From Spirochaetia bacterium (GTDB lineage Bacteria; Spirochaetota; Leptospiria; Turneriellales; JAOUOS01), in contig JAOUOS010000003.1 of assembly GCA_029880285.1 (NCBI GenBank), positions 96,632 to 160,631 of the forward strand: a DNA stretch of 64,000 nucleotides. The letters run 5' to 3'. Positions 9,393 to 17,733 of the stretch are shown piece after piece. Within the stretch, counting starts at the first letter, position 1, and every line of letters begins with the position of its first letter. Made by a program: the position numbers and the translations under genes. The notes beneath the pieces are model-generated. The model saw nothing but the letters and a program-made list of their open reading frames with translations, did no database searches and had not been told where the DNA came from.

Positions 9393-11276
9393 TTATTCTT
9401 CTTTTTTAAAGGGTTTAAATTCTTTGCCGCCTGTTTCAACAAATTTACTAAAAAACTCAACGTAATGAAGCCTTAAAGAATGAATGGCTGGTGAAAACAT
9501 TCCCAATACAATATTTAGTAAATGTATTAAAACAGCAATTAATACTCCTGTAACTACATTACCTGTTAAGCCTGAAAATTGATTAGCAACTTGCGCGAGT
9601 AAAACCGAAGAAAGTCCTAATGCCATAATACGTGTATAAGAAATTATATTGCCAAAGTTTTTTAATAACTCAAGAGGAGCCAAAAATCCGCCGGCTATTA
9701 TTAAAACGGGTATAAGAATAATAATTGCGGTAATAAGCGGTCCTTTTAATACTTCAGGATAAAACCCAAATAATGATACAATTAAACCTGTTACAAGTAT
9801 AATAAGAATAATATTTAATATGCCTATTGCCGCGTGACTTTTAGCTTTATTTTTTATATCTTTAATTAAACCTAATATAAGCCCTAAAAGAACATGCGCT
9901 ATTCCTATAGATATTGCGAAAAACATCATGGGAATAATTTCAAATTGTCTTTCTATCCACAATGATTTTAATCCCCAGTACTTATGGCCAATATCGCCAA
10001 AATATTCGCCGTATAATACACCAAAAATAACCGTATAAACCGAAGAAATCATAAATATTTTAGCAGCGCTGGATACAAAGTTTTTGTTTTTAAAGCGTAT
10101 AGATAAAAATAATGAAAGTAAAAAAATGATAAATCCGTAACCCGCGTCACCTAGAATAATACCAAAAAAAATGGGAAAAAAGATTCCAATAAAAGGGGTA
10201 GGGTCATAAGAGGTATATAAAGGCAAAGGTAATATTCGGGTGAAAATTTCAAATGGTTTAAAATAAGGGGGATTTTGTAAAAGTACAGGGGTTTTATTTA
10301 AATCGCCCGTTTTAACTTCGGTTTCTTCAAGAACTATTTTTTCTTCAAATTTATTTTTAAGTTCATTAGAAAGATTTTGAATTTCTTTTGTATTTATCCA
10401 TCCGAATATAAAAAAGCACATTTTAGAATGAAATATACAAAAGTATGCCTTTAAGATGGTTAATCGTTCTCTAATATATTCAAGAATACAATTGTAAATA
10501 GAACCCCATTGTTTTGCAAACTGTAAAATTTCATTTTCGTAGTTTTTTATTTTTAAATTTAAGTCTTCAATTTTTTTATTAGCCGCAAGAAATCTTTCGC
10601 TTAAAGATAAATCTTTGCCAAGGTTAGAATAGTCATGTTCGGGTATATGGCCGCTGCTTAAAGTTTCACGTACTTTTTTTGATAGATTTTTATCAATTAA
10701 TATTAAGCCTACAGTTGAACCATCGGGCGCTAAAGTCGTTGAGAATTCATAATATCCGCCGGTCGTTTTTTCAAGAAGCTGTCTTAATTCATTTTCGTAT
10801 TCAGGTTTTTTTAGGCTTATTCCTATATATTCAAAGTTTTTTGTGAATCCGTGCGCATTTTGAAGCGTTTTTAATGTTTCAAGAATTACCAATTGTTTTT
10901 GTAATTCTTCTTTTTCTTTTATAAACAGTTCTTTTTTAGAACTCAATTCATGTACTGATGCTAAATGTTTATCTAAAAGTTTCGCGATAGAATTTAAAAC
11001 AGGTTTAGGATTTAAATATCGTTTTTGCCATAATAATACGGGGAGCATTGAAAAAAGTTCTTCAATCTTTTTCTTTAAACCCTCTGAAAAAGTTTTTTCA
11101 AAGGCTGATTTTTCTGTACAGAAATTTTCCCATGATTTCGCTTCTTTTTCTTGCGCTAATAATACAATATTTTCTTTTTCAATTTGAAGGTTTTCTTTCG
11201 TCATAAGAAAAGATAATACCTCGTCAAGCATGGCACTAGGGCCTATTATTTTTACTTTTGACATTTGAACTATCAT
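9393..11276 (-). CDS. atpI: A/V-type ATPase subunit I
   Basis: A 627-residue membrane subunit (the a-subunit equivalent that forms the ion channel against the proteolipid ring). The first half is soluble and coiled-coil (about residues 85-260). The second half holds seven or eight hydrophobic helices, with the family motifs PTPFIGIFFPIFFGIILGDAGYG near residue 365 and an SYTRIMALGLSSV helix near 550 that carries the key Arg. It overlaps the preceding H-like gene by four bases. The start could alternatively be the fifth codon (Met); no good ribosome site separates the two. Confidence 0.95.
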   Translation of the reverse strand: MIVQMSKVKIIGPSAMLDEVLSFLMTKENLQIEKENIVLLAQEKEAKSWENFCTEKSAFEKTFSEGLKKKIEELFSMLPVLLWQKRYLNPKPVLNSIAKLLDKHLASVHELSSKKELFIKEKEELQKQLVILETLKTLQNAHGFTKNFEYIGISLKKPEYENELRQLLEKTTGGYYEFSTTLAPDGSTVGLILIDKNLSKKVRETLSSGHIPEHDYSNLGKDLSLSERFLAANKKIEDLNLKIKNYENEILQFAKQWGSIYNCILEYIRERLTILKAYFCIFHSKMCFFIFGWINTKEIQNLSNELKNKFEEKIVLEETEVKTGDLNKTPVLLQNPPYFKPFEIFTRILPLPLYTSYDPTPFIGIFFPIFFGIILGDAGYGFIIFLLSLFLSIRFKNKNFVSSAAKIFMISSVYTVIFGVLYGEYFGDIGHKYWGLKSLWIERQFEIIPMMFFAISIGIAHVLLGLILGLIKDIKNKAKSHAAIGILNIILIILVTGLIVSLFGFYPEVLKGPLITAIIILIPVLIIAGGFLAPLELLKNFGNIISYTRIMALGLSSVLLAQVANQFSGLTGNVVTGVLIAVLIHLLNIVLGMFSPAIHSLRLHYVEFFSKFVETGGKEFKPFKKEE

Positions 11277-11596
11277 ACTTTTTTATCGGGTAAAACTCTA
11301 TTTAAGTATTTGTTTATAATTTGCAAAATATTTTTATCTGTGGTTGCGTTTAGAAGATTTATTTTTTTACGGGAATCTTTTAGTAATTCTTCGGCTTTTA
11401 ATAAGTATTCTTTTTCGGCTCTATTTAATTCATCTTGATTTTGTTTTTGAATTTCTATTATTTTGTTATTTTTTTTATCTTCTAATTCTTTAAGAGATGT
11501 TTGAAGATACACTTCAGCTTTTTCTTTTTCGCGCTGAATATTCTTCTCTATTTCTTCTTCAACCTTTTCAATATTTTTAAAAATATCTGAATTCAT
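11273..11596 (-). CDS. A/V-type ATPase peripheral-stalk subunit (H/G-like)
   Basis: A 107-residue protein that is almost wholly a charged coiled coil (Glu, Lys, Ala heptads from residue 5 to 90). This fits the H/G peripheral-stalk subunit that pairs with subunit E. Position directly before subunit I supports this, as in archaeal operons. The start has an AGAGG site five bases upstream, and only three bases separate it from the preceding Ca2+ ATPase gene. Sequence alone would not identify it; context does. Confidence 0.75.
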   Translation of the reverse strand: MNSDIFKNIEKVEEEIEKNIQREKEKAEVYLQTSLKELEDKKNNKIIEIQKQNQDELNRAEKEYLLKAEELLKDSRKKINLLNATTDKNILQIINKYLNRVLPDKKV

Positions 11597-11599
11597 AAA

Positions 11600-14317
11600 T
11601 TAACCTCTAATAAAAAATCCGAGCGTTTTACTGTTCTCTAGCCATCCCTTTCTTTCTAGTGCCTTTATTATTTCAAGAACCGGTATAATCGTTAAAGCTA
11701 ACGAAATAATTATTATCCAATCGTCTGCTGTTAAAGAGAAAGTTCCAAAGGGTTTATGTAAAAAGGGAATATAAACAATTAAAAGAAGAAGAAGCATTTC
11801 CCATAGTATCGCCATGTTCAGCCATTTATTGGCGAATGGCTTTTTAAATACTGTTATTTTATCTGATCTAAAATTATAGGCTTTAAAAAACTGTATTAAA
11901 ACAAGAGATACAAATGTCATTGTCATTGATTCTTCTATGCTTCGGCCAGAGTTTAATGCCCAAATAAAAAGAGAAATATTAATAACGGTAGACCAAATTC
12001 CTCCTATTACCATAAGAACAACAACGGGTTTTGTAAAGATGCCCAATTTAGACTCACGAGGTTTTTGCTTCATCAGGTTTTGTGAGGGCGGGTCAACCGC
12101 TAAAGCAAGGGCAGGCAGACCGTCTGTGGCAAGATTAACATATAATATTTGAACGGCGGTTAACGGCATTGGCATACCCAAAAATGTTGCTGCCGCAATC
12201 AGGCCAATTTCACCTATATTAGATGATAAAAGATACATTAAATATTTTTTTATATTATCAAATATTCCCCTGCCTTCTTCAATAGCAGCGACAATAGAAG
12301 CAAAATTATCATCAGTTAAAGTCATAGATGAAGCTTCTTTGGTTACATCGGTTCCGGTAATTCCCATCGCGATACCAATATCGGCTTTTTTTAATGCCGG
12401 CGCATCGTTTACACCGTCTCCTGTCATTGCGACAATATGCTCTTTTTTTTGCAAAAAAGTAACAACACGTAATTTATGTTTAGGAGAAACACGCGCGTAT
12501 ACTTCTATATTTTCAATATTGTTTTCGAATTCTATATCTGACATTTTGTCAAGTTCTGTGCCTGTGATTATTTTTCCCGTTTGTAATAAGCCTAATTCTA
12601 CTGCAATAGCCTTTGCCGTAAGAGGATGGTCCCCGGTTATCATAACCGGTTTTATACCAGCCAGTTTGCAGGTTTCAATCGCGTTTTTTACTTCGGGCCG
12701 CGGCGGGTCTATAATTCCAATTAAACCTAAAAAAATCATATCTCTTTCACAGGTTTTTATATTTGCACTTGGTTTATACGCCACGGCTAAAACACGAAAA
12801 GCTTGCGAAGCCATTTCTTGGGCTTTTTTTAATAATTTGTTTTTTTCATTAATTGATAATGTTTTATTTGTTTTTTTTGTTAGAAAATGACTACATGAAT
12901 TTATGATTATTTCAGGTGCTCCCTTTGCATAGGCAGTAATTTTATTTTCTTCTTCATGAAGTGTACTCATTCGTTTAGATTCAGATGTAAACGGTATTTC
13001 ATTAACGCGTTTATTTTTTATTTCTAAATCTGTTTTACTTAAACCGCTTTTAGCTGCGGCAACAACTAGCGCGATTTCTGTAGGGTCGCCTTTGACCTCC
13101 CAGCCCGTTTCTGTTTCATTATGAACAATGTATGCGTCTGAACATAAAGCAGCGGCTTTCAAGGTTTGAATTATAGATTTTTCTGGTAGAATTTGTTTGT
13201 GATTTAAAAAAAATTTACCGAAGGGTTTATATCCTGACCCTGTAATATCATAAGTCATACCCGCGGTATAAATTTTTCGGGCGGTCATTTCATCTTTTGT
13301 AAGAGTTCCCGTTTTATCACTGCAAATATAACTTATGCATCCCAGAGTTTCTACTGCGGCCAGCCGGCGCATTAAAGCGTTTTTTTTCACCATTTTTTTA
13401 ACGCCTAAAGCTAAAGAAATGGTAACAACGGCCGGTAATGCTTCGGGAACAACGGCCACAGCCAGAGCAATGGCAAACAAAAGCATTTCAATAAAGCCTT
13501 TTCCGTGCCATATACCCATAGCGGCAATAATTATAACCAGAATAAAAGCAGCTTTCGCCAGCTGAGAACCAAGCTTATCTAAATTTTTTTGAAGTGGAGT
13601 TTTCGCTTTTTCAACTGATTCAAGCATAGTGGCTATTTTGCCAAATTCAGTATTCATGCCGGTTTCAACGGCTATTCCTTTGCCGCGCCCATAAGAAGCT
13701 GTTGTACCGGCGTAAACCATATTTTTTCTATCGGCTACAGGTATTTCATTCTTTTTTAGACGGTCATGATTTTTTTCAACAGAATTTGATTCGCCGGTTA
13801 AGGCGGCTTCATCAACTTTTAAATTGACTGCCTCTAAAAGCCTTATATCGGCCGGTATTTTATCACCAGCTTTTATAAGCAATATATCGCCCCGAGCAAT
13901 TTGAGCGGCAGGGATTTGTTTTTCTTTATTCTCTCTTATGACAGAAGCAACAGGCGCCGCCATTTTACGCAAAGCTTCAATGGCGTTTTCTGCTTTATAT
14001 TCCTGAATAAAACCTAAAATAACGGCAAAAAATACAATTATGGTAATGGCGGCGGCTTCTATACCATGGCCCAAAAACATAGAAACAATGGTTGCCGCTA
14101 AAAGAATAATTATCAGTACATTTTTAAACTGTTCTAATAAAATAGAAAAAGCTGATATACGAATAGGCTTTGTGAGTTCATTTGGTCCATATTTCAATAG
14201 TCTTTTAGTAGCTTCATTTTCAGATAAACCTTTATTATTTGATTTTAAAGCAGAAAATATTTCATCATTTGACAAAATATGCCAATTTTTAGATTCATAA
14301 ATTGTATTTTTACTCAT
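11600..14317 (-). CDS. P-type Ca2+-transporting ATPase (type IIA, SERCA-like)
   Basis: A P-type ATPase of about 905 residues. The phosphorylation motif CSDKTGT gives catalytic Asp334; TGES and MTGDGVNDAP motifs are present. Calcium ligands of the SERCA family are conserved: the Glu in PEALP, Asn and Glu in LSSNIGE, and Asn and Asp in NLATDGLPA. A cation-ATPase N-terminal domain precedes the first helices. A TTG at 14344 opens a longer frame, but the ATG at 14317 follows an AGGA site. It lies between ATPase subunits E and H with 56- and 3-base gaps, so it is almost certainly co-transcribed with the rotary ATPase. It should export Ca2+ from the cytoplasm. Confidence 0.94.
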   Translation of the reverse strand: MSKNTIYESKNWHILSNDEIFSALKSNNKGLSENEATKRLLKYGPNELTKPIRISAFSILLEQFKNVLIIILLAATIVSMFLGHGIEAAAITIIVFFAVILGFIQEYKAENAIEALRKMAAPVASVIRENKEKQIPAAQIARGDILLIKAGDKIPADIRLLEAVNLKVDEAALTGESNSVEKNHDRLKKNEIPVADRKNMVYAGTTASYGRGKGIAVETGMNTEFGKIATMLESVEKAKTPLQKNLDKLGSQLAKAAFILVIIIAAMGIWHGKGFIEMLLFAIALAVAVVPEALPAVVTISLALGVKKMVKKNALMRRLAAVETLGCISYICSDKTGTLTKDEMTARKIYTAGMTYDITGSGYKPFGKFFLNHKQILPEKSIIQTLKAAALCSDAYIVHNETETGWEVKGDPTEIALVVAAAKSGLSKTDLEIKNKRVNEIPFTSESKRMSTLHEEENKITAYAKGAPEIIINSCSHFLTKKTNKTLSINEKNKLLKKAQEMASQAFRVLAVAYKPSANIKTCERDMIFLGLIGIIDPPRPEVKNAIETCKLAGIKPVMITGDHPLTAKAIAVELGLLQTGKIITGTELDKMSDIEFENNIENIEVYARVSPKHKLRVVTFLQKKEHIVAMTGDGVNDAPALKKADIGIAMGITGTDVTKEASSMTLTDDNFASIVAAIEEGRGIFDNIKKYLMYLLSSNIGEIGLIAAATFLGMPMPLTAVQILYVNLATDGLPALALAVDPPSQNLMKQKPRESKLGIFTKPVVVLMVIGGIWSTVINISLFIWALNSGRSIEESMTMTFVSLVLIQFFKAYNFRSDKITVFKKPFANKWLNMAILWEMLLLLLIVYIPFLHKPFGTFSLTADDWIIIISLALTIIPVLEIIKALERKGWLENSKTLGFFIRG

Positions 14318-14373
14318 AGTTTTCCTGCAGATTAAACTTATCAAGTAAAAGAAAATATATTCATAATTATATA

Positions 14374-14943
14374 TTATAAAATTTCTTTGTAAAGTTCTTT
14401 TATAATTAAAGGAATTAATTGTTGTTTAATTTTTTCAATTCTTTTATTTAGGGTATTATTTATTTCAATTTTTTCTTCATTATTTATAGATATAAGTCCG
14501 CCATAAATATTTTGATCCTTTTCTATTTCTGATTTTGTAAAAATATTTTTAGCGGTTTCAACATCGTCAGGATGTACCATTATCTTGTTCCAATTGATTT
14601 CAGGCAGTTCTTTTGCCAGTAAATTAAAATATTTTTTTTCTTTATCTTTTTTATATGATTCTGAAACACTCTGAATCATTAAACTTAAAATACGGTTAAA
14701 AAGTTCAGTTTCACTTTCTAACTTGTTCTTTTTTATTTTATGCCTTGTTTTTGAAAGAATTTCTTTTTGAATAATTTTTTTTTTAAGGTTGGTTTTTTCT
14801 TCTATTTCTATTTTTAAATTAATTATTTCGTTATTTATTTTATCTTCTTTTATATTAATTTCTTCTTTGGCGTTTCGCCATAAGTCATTAATTTGATCTT
14901 TTTCTTTTGTTTTAAGACTTTCAACTAGTTTTTCGTACGACAT
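14374..14943 (-). CDS. atpE: A/V-type ATPase subunit E
   Basis: A 189-residue peripheral-stalk subunit. The first 100 residues are a long charged coiled coil. The C-terminal part has the family's alpha/beta fold, with NWNKIMVHPDDVETA near residue 115 and IYGGLISINNEEKIEINNTL near 150, the region known to bind the A3B3 head. It follows the proteolipid gene after four bases with an AAGG site overlapping the upstream stop. It pairs with the H-like coiled coil, from which it is separated here by the inserted Ca2+ ATPase gene. Confidence 0.92.
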   Translation of the reverse strand: MSYEKLVESLKTKEKDQINDLWRNAKEEINIKEDKINNEIINLKIEIEEKTNLKKKIIQKEILSKTRHKIKKNKLESETELFNRILSLMIQSVSESYKKDKEKKYFNLLAKELPEINWNKIMVHPDDVETAKNIFTKSEIEKDQNIYGGLISINNEEKIEINNTLNKRIEKIKQQLIPLIIKELYKEIL

Positions 14944-14947
14944 AACC

Positions 14948-15160
14948 TTATCGATATAAGATCATCGCGGCCACAACAAATCCGATAATTACCATAGTTT
15001 CGGGTATGGCCACAAGAATTATTATTGTACCCGAAAGTTCCGGTTTTTCAGCAAGGCTTCCCGCTCCCGCTGCTCCTATTTTAGATTGAGCCCACGCTGT
15101 AGCCAAAGCAGGAATCGCAACCGCAATCGCGGCTGCTAATGCTGTTAATGCGTTCTCCAT
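14948..15160 (-). CDS. atpK: A/V-type ATPase proteolipid subunit K
   Basis: A 70-residue hairpin of two hydrophobic helices joined by a polar loop (LAEKPELSG), the membrane rotor subunit. The carboxylate is Glu54 in the second helix (IPET). Gln25 in the first helix and Thr55 next to the Glu reproduce the ligand pattern of sodium-binding c-rings (Gln, Glu and a Ser/Thr directly after it), so Na+ coupling is plausible. It is the first gene of the operon, with a strong AAGGAG site eight bases before the ATG. The two-helix form is the simple archaeal type, not the duplicated four-helix form. Confidence 0.93.
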   Translation of the reverse strand: MENALTALAAAIAVAIPALATAWAQSKIGAAGAGSLAEKPELSGTIIILVAIPETMVIIGFVVAAMILYR

Positions 15161-15236
15161 AAGGTGTCTCCTTTTTTATAACTTAAGTTCTTAAATGCAA
15201 GTTTTTATCTTTCTAATAAAATATAACTATCGGGTT

Positions 15237-15265
15237 TAAATTAGTAAAGGGATTAGAAAAGTCAA
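15237..15265 (-). promoter_or_regulatory. possible promoter of ATPase operon
   Basis: Reading the minus strand, TTGACT (15265-15260) is followed after 17 bases by AATTTA (15242-15237), about 77 bases upstream of the proteolipid ATG. The -35 is good and the -10 is weak, so this is only a candidate. Confidence 0.3.
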
Positions 15266-15422
15266 TTGTTTTTGAATATTATTTATTATAGAAAAATATC
15301 ATCTTAATTAGCTAATGTTAAAAAAAGATTATTTTTTTAACATTTTAATTCTTTTTTTCTTGACGGTAGAAGAAATGTCAGGAATTTGTAAAATCGTTAA
15401 TAAAATTTATAGTTAACGAAAA

Positions 15423-15462
15423 GGCATAATTTATCAAAACAGTAGTGATAAAGTGATATGCC
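15423..15462 (+). promoter_or_regulatory. two-part stem structure upstream of cytochrome gene
   Basis: Outer arms GGCATA (15423-15428) and TATGCC (15457-15462) enclose inner arms TTTATCA (15430-15436) and TGATAAA (15446-15452), with a nine-base loop. It lies 40 bases upstream of the cytochrome start, so it could be an RNA hairpin in the leader or a dyad operator. Function is unknown. Confidence 0.4.
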
Positions 15463-15502
15463 ATAATATTAATAATATTATTAAAAAAAAGGAGATTAAA
15501 AA

Positions 15503-15946
15503 ATGAAAAAAATTTTTGGATACGCGTTCGCGGTATGTTTAGCGGCTATATTTATGTTTGCTCCCACTGAGCAGGCAAACGCCACAAAAGATTTAAAGAA
15601 AAAGCATGAATCTAATAAAGATTTAGCAAAAGAAGTAGGTAAAATCAAATGTGATTTTTGTCATCATGAAATTGATGGTAAAAAAGAAGGTAAATTACCA
15701 GCTGATATAAAAGCAAAAGGTAAAGGCAAATGGTCAAAAATTAAAAAATGTACAGAATGTCATGATCCCGGTAAAGAAGAAATAAAAGAATTTGATAAAC
15801 TTCCTGAGAAATTAAAATTAATTCATGAAAAATGTAAAAAATGTCATGAGAAAAAAGAATACGCTCAAGAAGGCGATAAAAGAAGAAAAGCTTTACCAAC
15901 GCATCTTAAAAAAACAAGCGGATGCAAAGTGTGCCATAAAGGCTAA
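15503..15946 (+). CDS. periplasmic tetrahaem cytochrome c
   Basis: A 147-residue secreted cytochrome. A signal peptide (residues 1 to about 27, ending ANA) precedes a very Lys-rich mature protein with four CxxCH sites (CDFCH followed by a second His, CTECH, CKKCH, CKVCH). Size and spacing resemble small class III (c3/c7-like) cytochromes, so it probably shuttles electrons in the periplasm. An AGGAG site lies eight bases before the ATG and a strong terminator follows, suggesting a single-gene transcript. A close paralogue with the same haem layout lies at 26588-27016, at the other end of the respiratory island. Confidence 0.9.
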   Translation: MKKIFGYAFAVCLAAIFMFAPTEQANATKDLKKKHESNKDLAKEVGKIKCDFCHHEIDGKKEGKLPADIKAKGKGKWSKIKKCTECHDPGKEEIKEFDKLPEKLKLIHEKCKKCHEKKEYAQEGDKRRKALPTHLKKTSGCKVCHKG

Positions 15947-15970
15947 TTCGCTATAAAAAAATTAAAATAA

Positions 15971-15999
15971 AAAAAACCGCCCTCAGGCGGTTTTTTTTA
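15971..15999 (+). terminator. intrinsic terminator after tetrahaem cytochrome gene
   Basis: An 11-bp perfect stem (AAAAAACCGCC / GGCGGTTTTTT) with a four-base CTCA loop runs into a T tract. It is A/T-flanked on both sides, so it could also work on the opposite strand. It ends the single-gene cytochrome transcript. Confidence 0.92.
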
Positions 16000-16124
16000 T
16001 TTTAAATCAGCAAATTACTATAATTTAATATACAAAGTTCTAATTTATGATTGTTCTTACATAATTATAAATTAGCTAAATATAAACTTAGGTTAAAACA
16101 AATAGAAAAAAATTAAAAAATCAT

Positions 16125-16152
16125 TTGACATTCTAATAAAATACCGTAGGGT
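16125..16152 (+). promoter_or_regulatory. possible promoter of the cytochrome/NrfD operon
   Basis: TTGACA (16125-16130) is followed after 16 bases by TAGGGT (16147-16152), about 37 bases before the ATG of the next gene. The -35 is perfect; the -10 keeps only the first, second and last consensus bases. Confidence 0.35.
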
Positions 16153-16188
16153 GTCATGCTAATAAATTTAAGGTGATAGGAAGGTATT

Positions 16189-16776
16189 ATGAGTACGAAA
16201 AAAACGATTACAGTAAAAAACAAATTAATAAAATTTGTTTTAGTAACAATATTGGGGGCCGGAGTTTCTTTTCTTTTCGCGCAAGATGAAAAAGCAAAGA
16301 TAGACTTTGACGGCGAAGTATCGGTGCGGCCAGAACTTTCAATGTATCCGTGTACTGATTGTCATGACGGCAGTGTAAATAAAAAAATAAGAAAGCTGGA
16401 AGACGAACATGGCGACATTGAGTTGAAACATCATCAGGAGGGAAGATGGTGTTTAGACTGTCATAATCCGACAAAAAGAGATTTTCTAAAACTTTCAAAC
16501 GGCGATTTAGTACCGTTTGAAAAATCATTTAGACTCTGCGGGCAATGCCATGGCAAAATATATAAAGAATGGAAAATTGGCGTTCATGGTAAAAAACTGG
16601 GCAAATGGACAGGAGAGGCAACGTATATTCATTGTACGAATTGTCATAATCCGCATAACCCAAAGTTTAAACCGCTTGAGCCAAAGCCAAGACCAAGAAA
16701 ACCTACAGAGATAAACGCGCATGACCCAAGTACAGAAAAATCTCAAAAATCTGAGAAAAAAGAAGAAAAGAAATAA
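16189..16776 (+). CDS. tetrahaem cytochrome c subunit of NrfD-type complex
   Basis: A 195-residue protein with an N-terminal signal or anchor helix (residues about 14-32, ending LFAQ) and four CxxCH sites (CTDCH, CLDCH, CGQCH, CTNCH). The last 35 residues are Pro/Lys/Glu-rich and probably disordered. It is followed by a four-cluster ferredoxin and NrfD membrane proteins, the same layout as the haem/FeS/NrfD part of DsrJOP-, Hmc- or ACIII-type complexes. It likely accepts electrons from the ferredoxin subunit in the periplasm. An AGGAAGG site precedes the start. Confidence 0.87.
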   Translation: MSTKKTITVKNKLIKFVLVTILGAGVSFLFAQDEKAKIDFDGEVSVRPELSMYPCTDCHDGSVNKKIRKLEDEHGDIELKHHQEGRWCLDCHNPTKRDFLKLSNGDLVPFEKSFRLCGQCHGKIYKEWKIGVHGKKLGKWTGEATYIHCTNCHNPHNPKFKPLEPKPRPRKPTEINAHDPSTEKSQKSEKKEEKK

Positions 16777-16788
16777 AGGGGCTATAAT

Positions 16789-17718
16789 ATGAAGAAAAAT
16801 AATATGAGTAAAAAAACGGGTAATAAGGCAATAAACAGAAAAAGCTTTATAGGTAAAACGGCCGCTGGGTTAGGCGCTCTTGCCATTCCTTTTAAGAAAG
16901 CAGAGGCTTCTTTTTTTGATACATTCTTTCAAAACCATTATGTAGAAATGAGTAAAGAAGAAGTAAAATCTGTTATCGATAGAATGGAAAAAGAATATTC
17001 TGAAAAATACGGCAAAAAAGTAACTATTGATACAACGGCTCCGCTGCCGGGGGTTAAATTTGGTTACGGATTAGATTTATCTAGATGCGTAGGATGTAGA
17101 AGATGTGTGTATGCTTGTGTAGATGAAAATAATCAGTCAAGGGATCCTCAAATACATTATATTTCTGTTGTAAGAATGAAAAAAAATGAAAAAGGCGTAA
17201 CCGATTTAGAAAACGGTACTAAATATTATGAACCAGAAAAAGTGCCTGAAGAAGGGTTTATGTATGTGCCAATTGCCTGTATGCAATGCGAAAATTCGCC
17301 TTGTACAAAGGCATGCCCCACACAGGCCACATGGAAAGAAAAAGACGGCGTTGTGGCCATTGATTATGATTACTGTATAGGATGCCGTTTTTGTATGGCA
17401 GCCTGCCCATATGGCGCTAGAAAAATGAATTGGGGTAATCCTTATTTGCCGGCAGATGAAGTAAATCCTAATATGCATTATCTTGGCAACAGACCCAGAC
17501 ATAAAGGATGTGTTGAAAAATGTACATGGTGTCTTCAAAGAACCAGAAAGGGATTATATCCCGCGTGTCATCAGGTATGTCCGGTGGGAGCCAGAAAGTT
17601 CGGCAATATGTTAGATCCAAACAGTGAAATACGTTATTGTCTTGATAATAAAAGGGTATTTCGATTAAAAGAAGAATTAAATACAAAACCAACATTCTTC
17701 TATTTCTTTTCATCTTAA
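16789..17718 (+). CDS. periplasmic 4[4Fe-4S] ferredoxin subunit (DsrO/HmcB/PsrB-like)
   Basis: A 309-residue iron-sulfur protein. Four cysteine clusters are visible: CVGCRRCVYAC (from about residue 100), CMQCENSPCTKACP (about 164), CIGCRFCMAACP (about 196), and CVEKCTWC with CHQVCP (about 240-264). This is the set of the NrfC/DmsB/DsrO family. The N-terminus looks like a Tat signal but reads NRKSFIG with Lys in place of the second Arg, followed by a hydrophobic stretch (AAGLGALAIPF). It lies 12 bases after the tetrahaem gene and 15 before the first NrfD gene, with an AAGGGG ribosome site, so it forms one complex with them. Confidence 0.93.
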   Translation: MKKNNMSKKTGNKAINRKSFIGKTAAGLGALAIPFKKAEASFFDTFFQNHYVEMSKEEVKSVIDRMEKEYSEKYGKKVTIDTTAPLPGVKFGYGLDLSRCVGCRRCVYACVDENNQSRDPQIHYISVVRMKKNEKGVTDLENGTKYYEPEKVPEEGFMYVPIACMQCENSPCTKACPTQATWKEKDGVVAIDYDYCIGCRFCMAACPYGARKMNWGNPYLPADEVNPNMHYLGNRPRHKGCVEKCTWCLQRTRKGLYPACHQVCPVGARKFGNMLDPNSEIRYCLDNKRVFRLKEELNTKPTFFYFFSS

Positions 17719-17733
17719 AAAGGGGAGTAAATT

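Larger units (their letters stand above)
15161..15502. other. divergent intergenic region, ATPase operon / cytochrome
   Basis: These 342 bases hold no gene on either strand. They must carry the promoter of the rotary ATPase operon on the minus strand and that of the cytochrome gene on the plus strand. A possible minus-strand -35 and a plus-strand stem structure are listed separately. The remainder is very AT-rich without recognisable elements. Confidence 0.6.

Noticed and set aside
12339..12890. 183-codon plus-strand open frame inside the Ca2+ ATPase gene
   Set aside because: Antisense to a strongly conserved P-type ATPase; composition and lack of a start signal mark it as a shadow.
16040..16075. 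CTAATTTAT / ATAAATTAG inverted repeat upstream of the tetrahaem/NrfD operon
   Set aside because: Arms are nearly all A/T with an 18-base loop; too weak to call an operator or hairpin.
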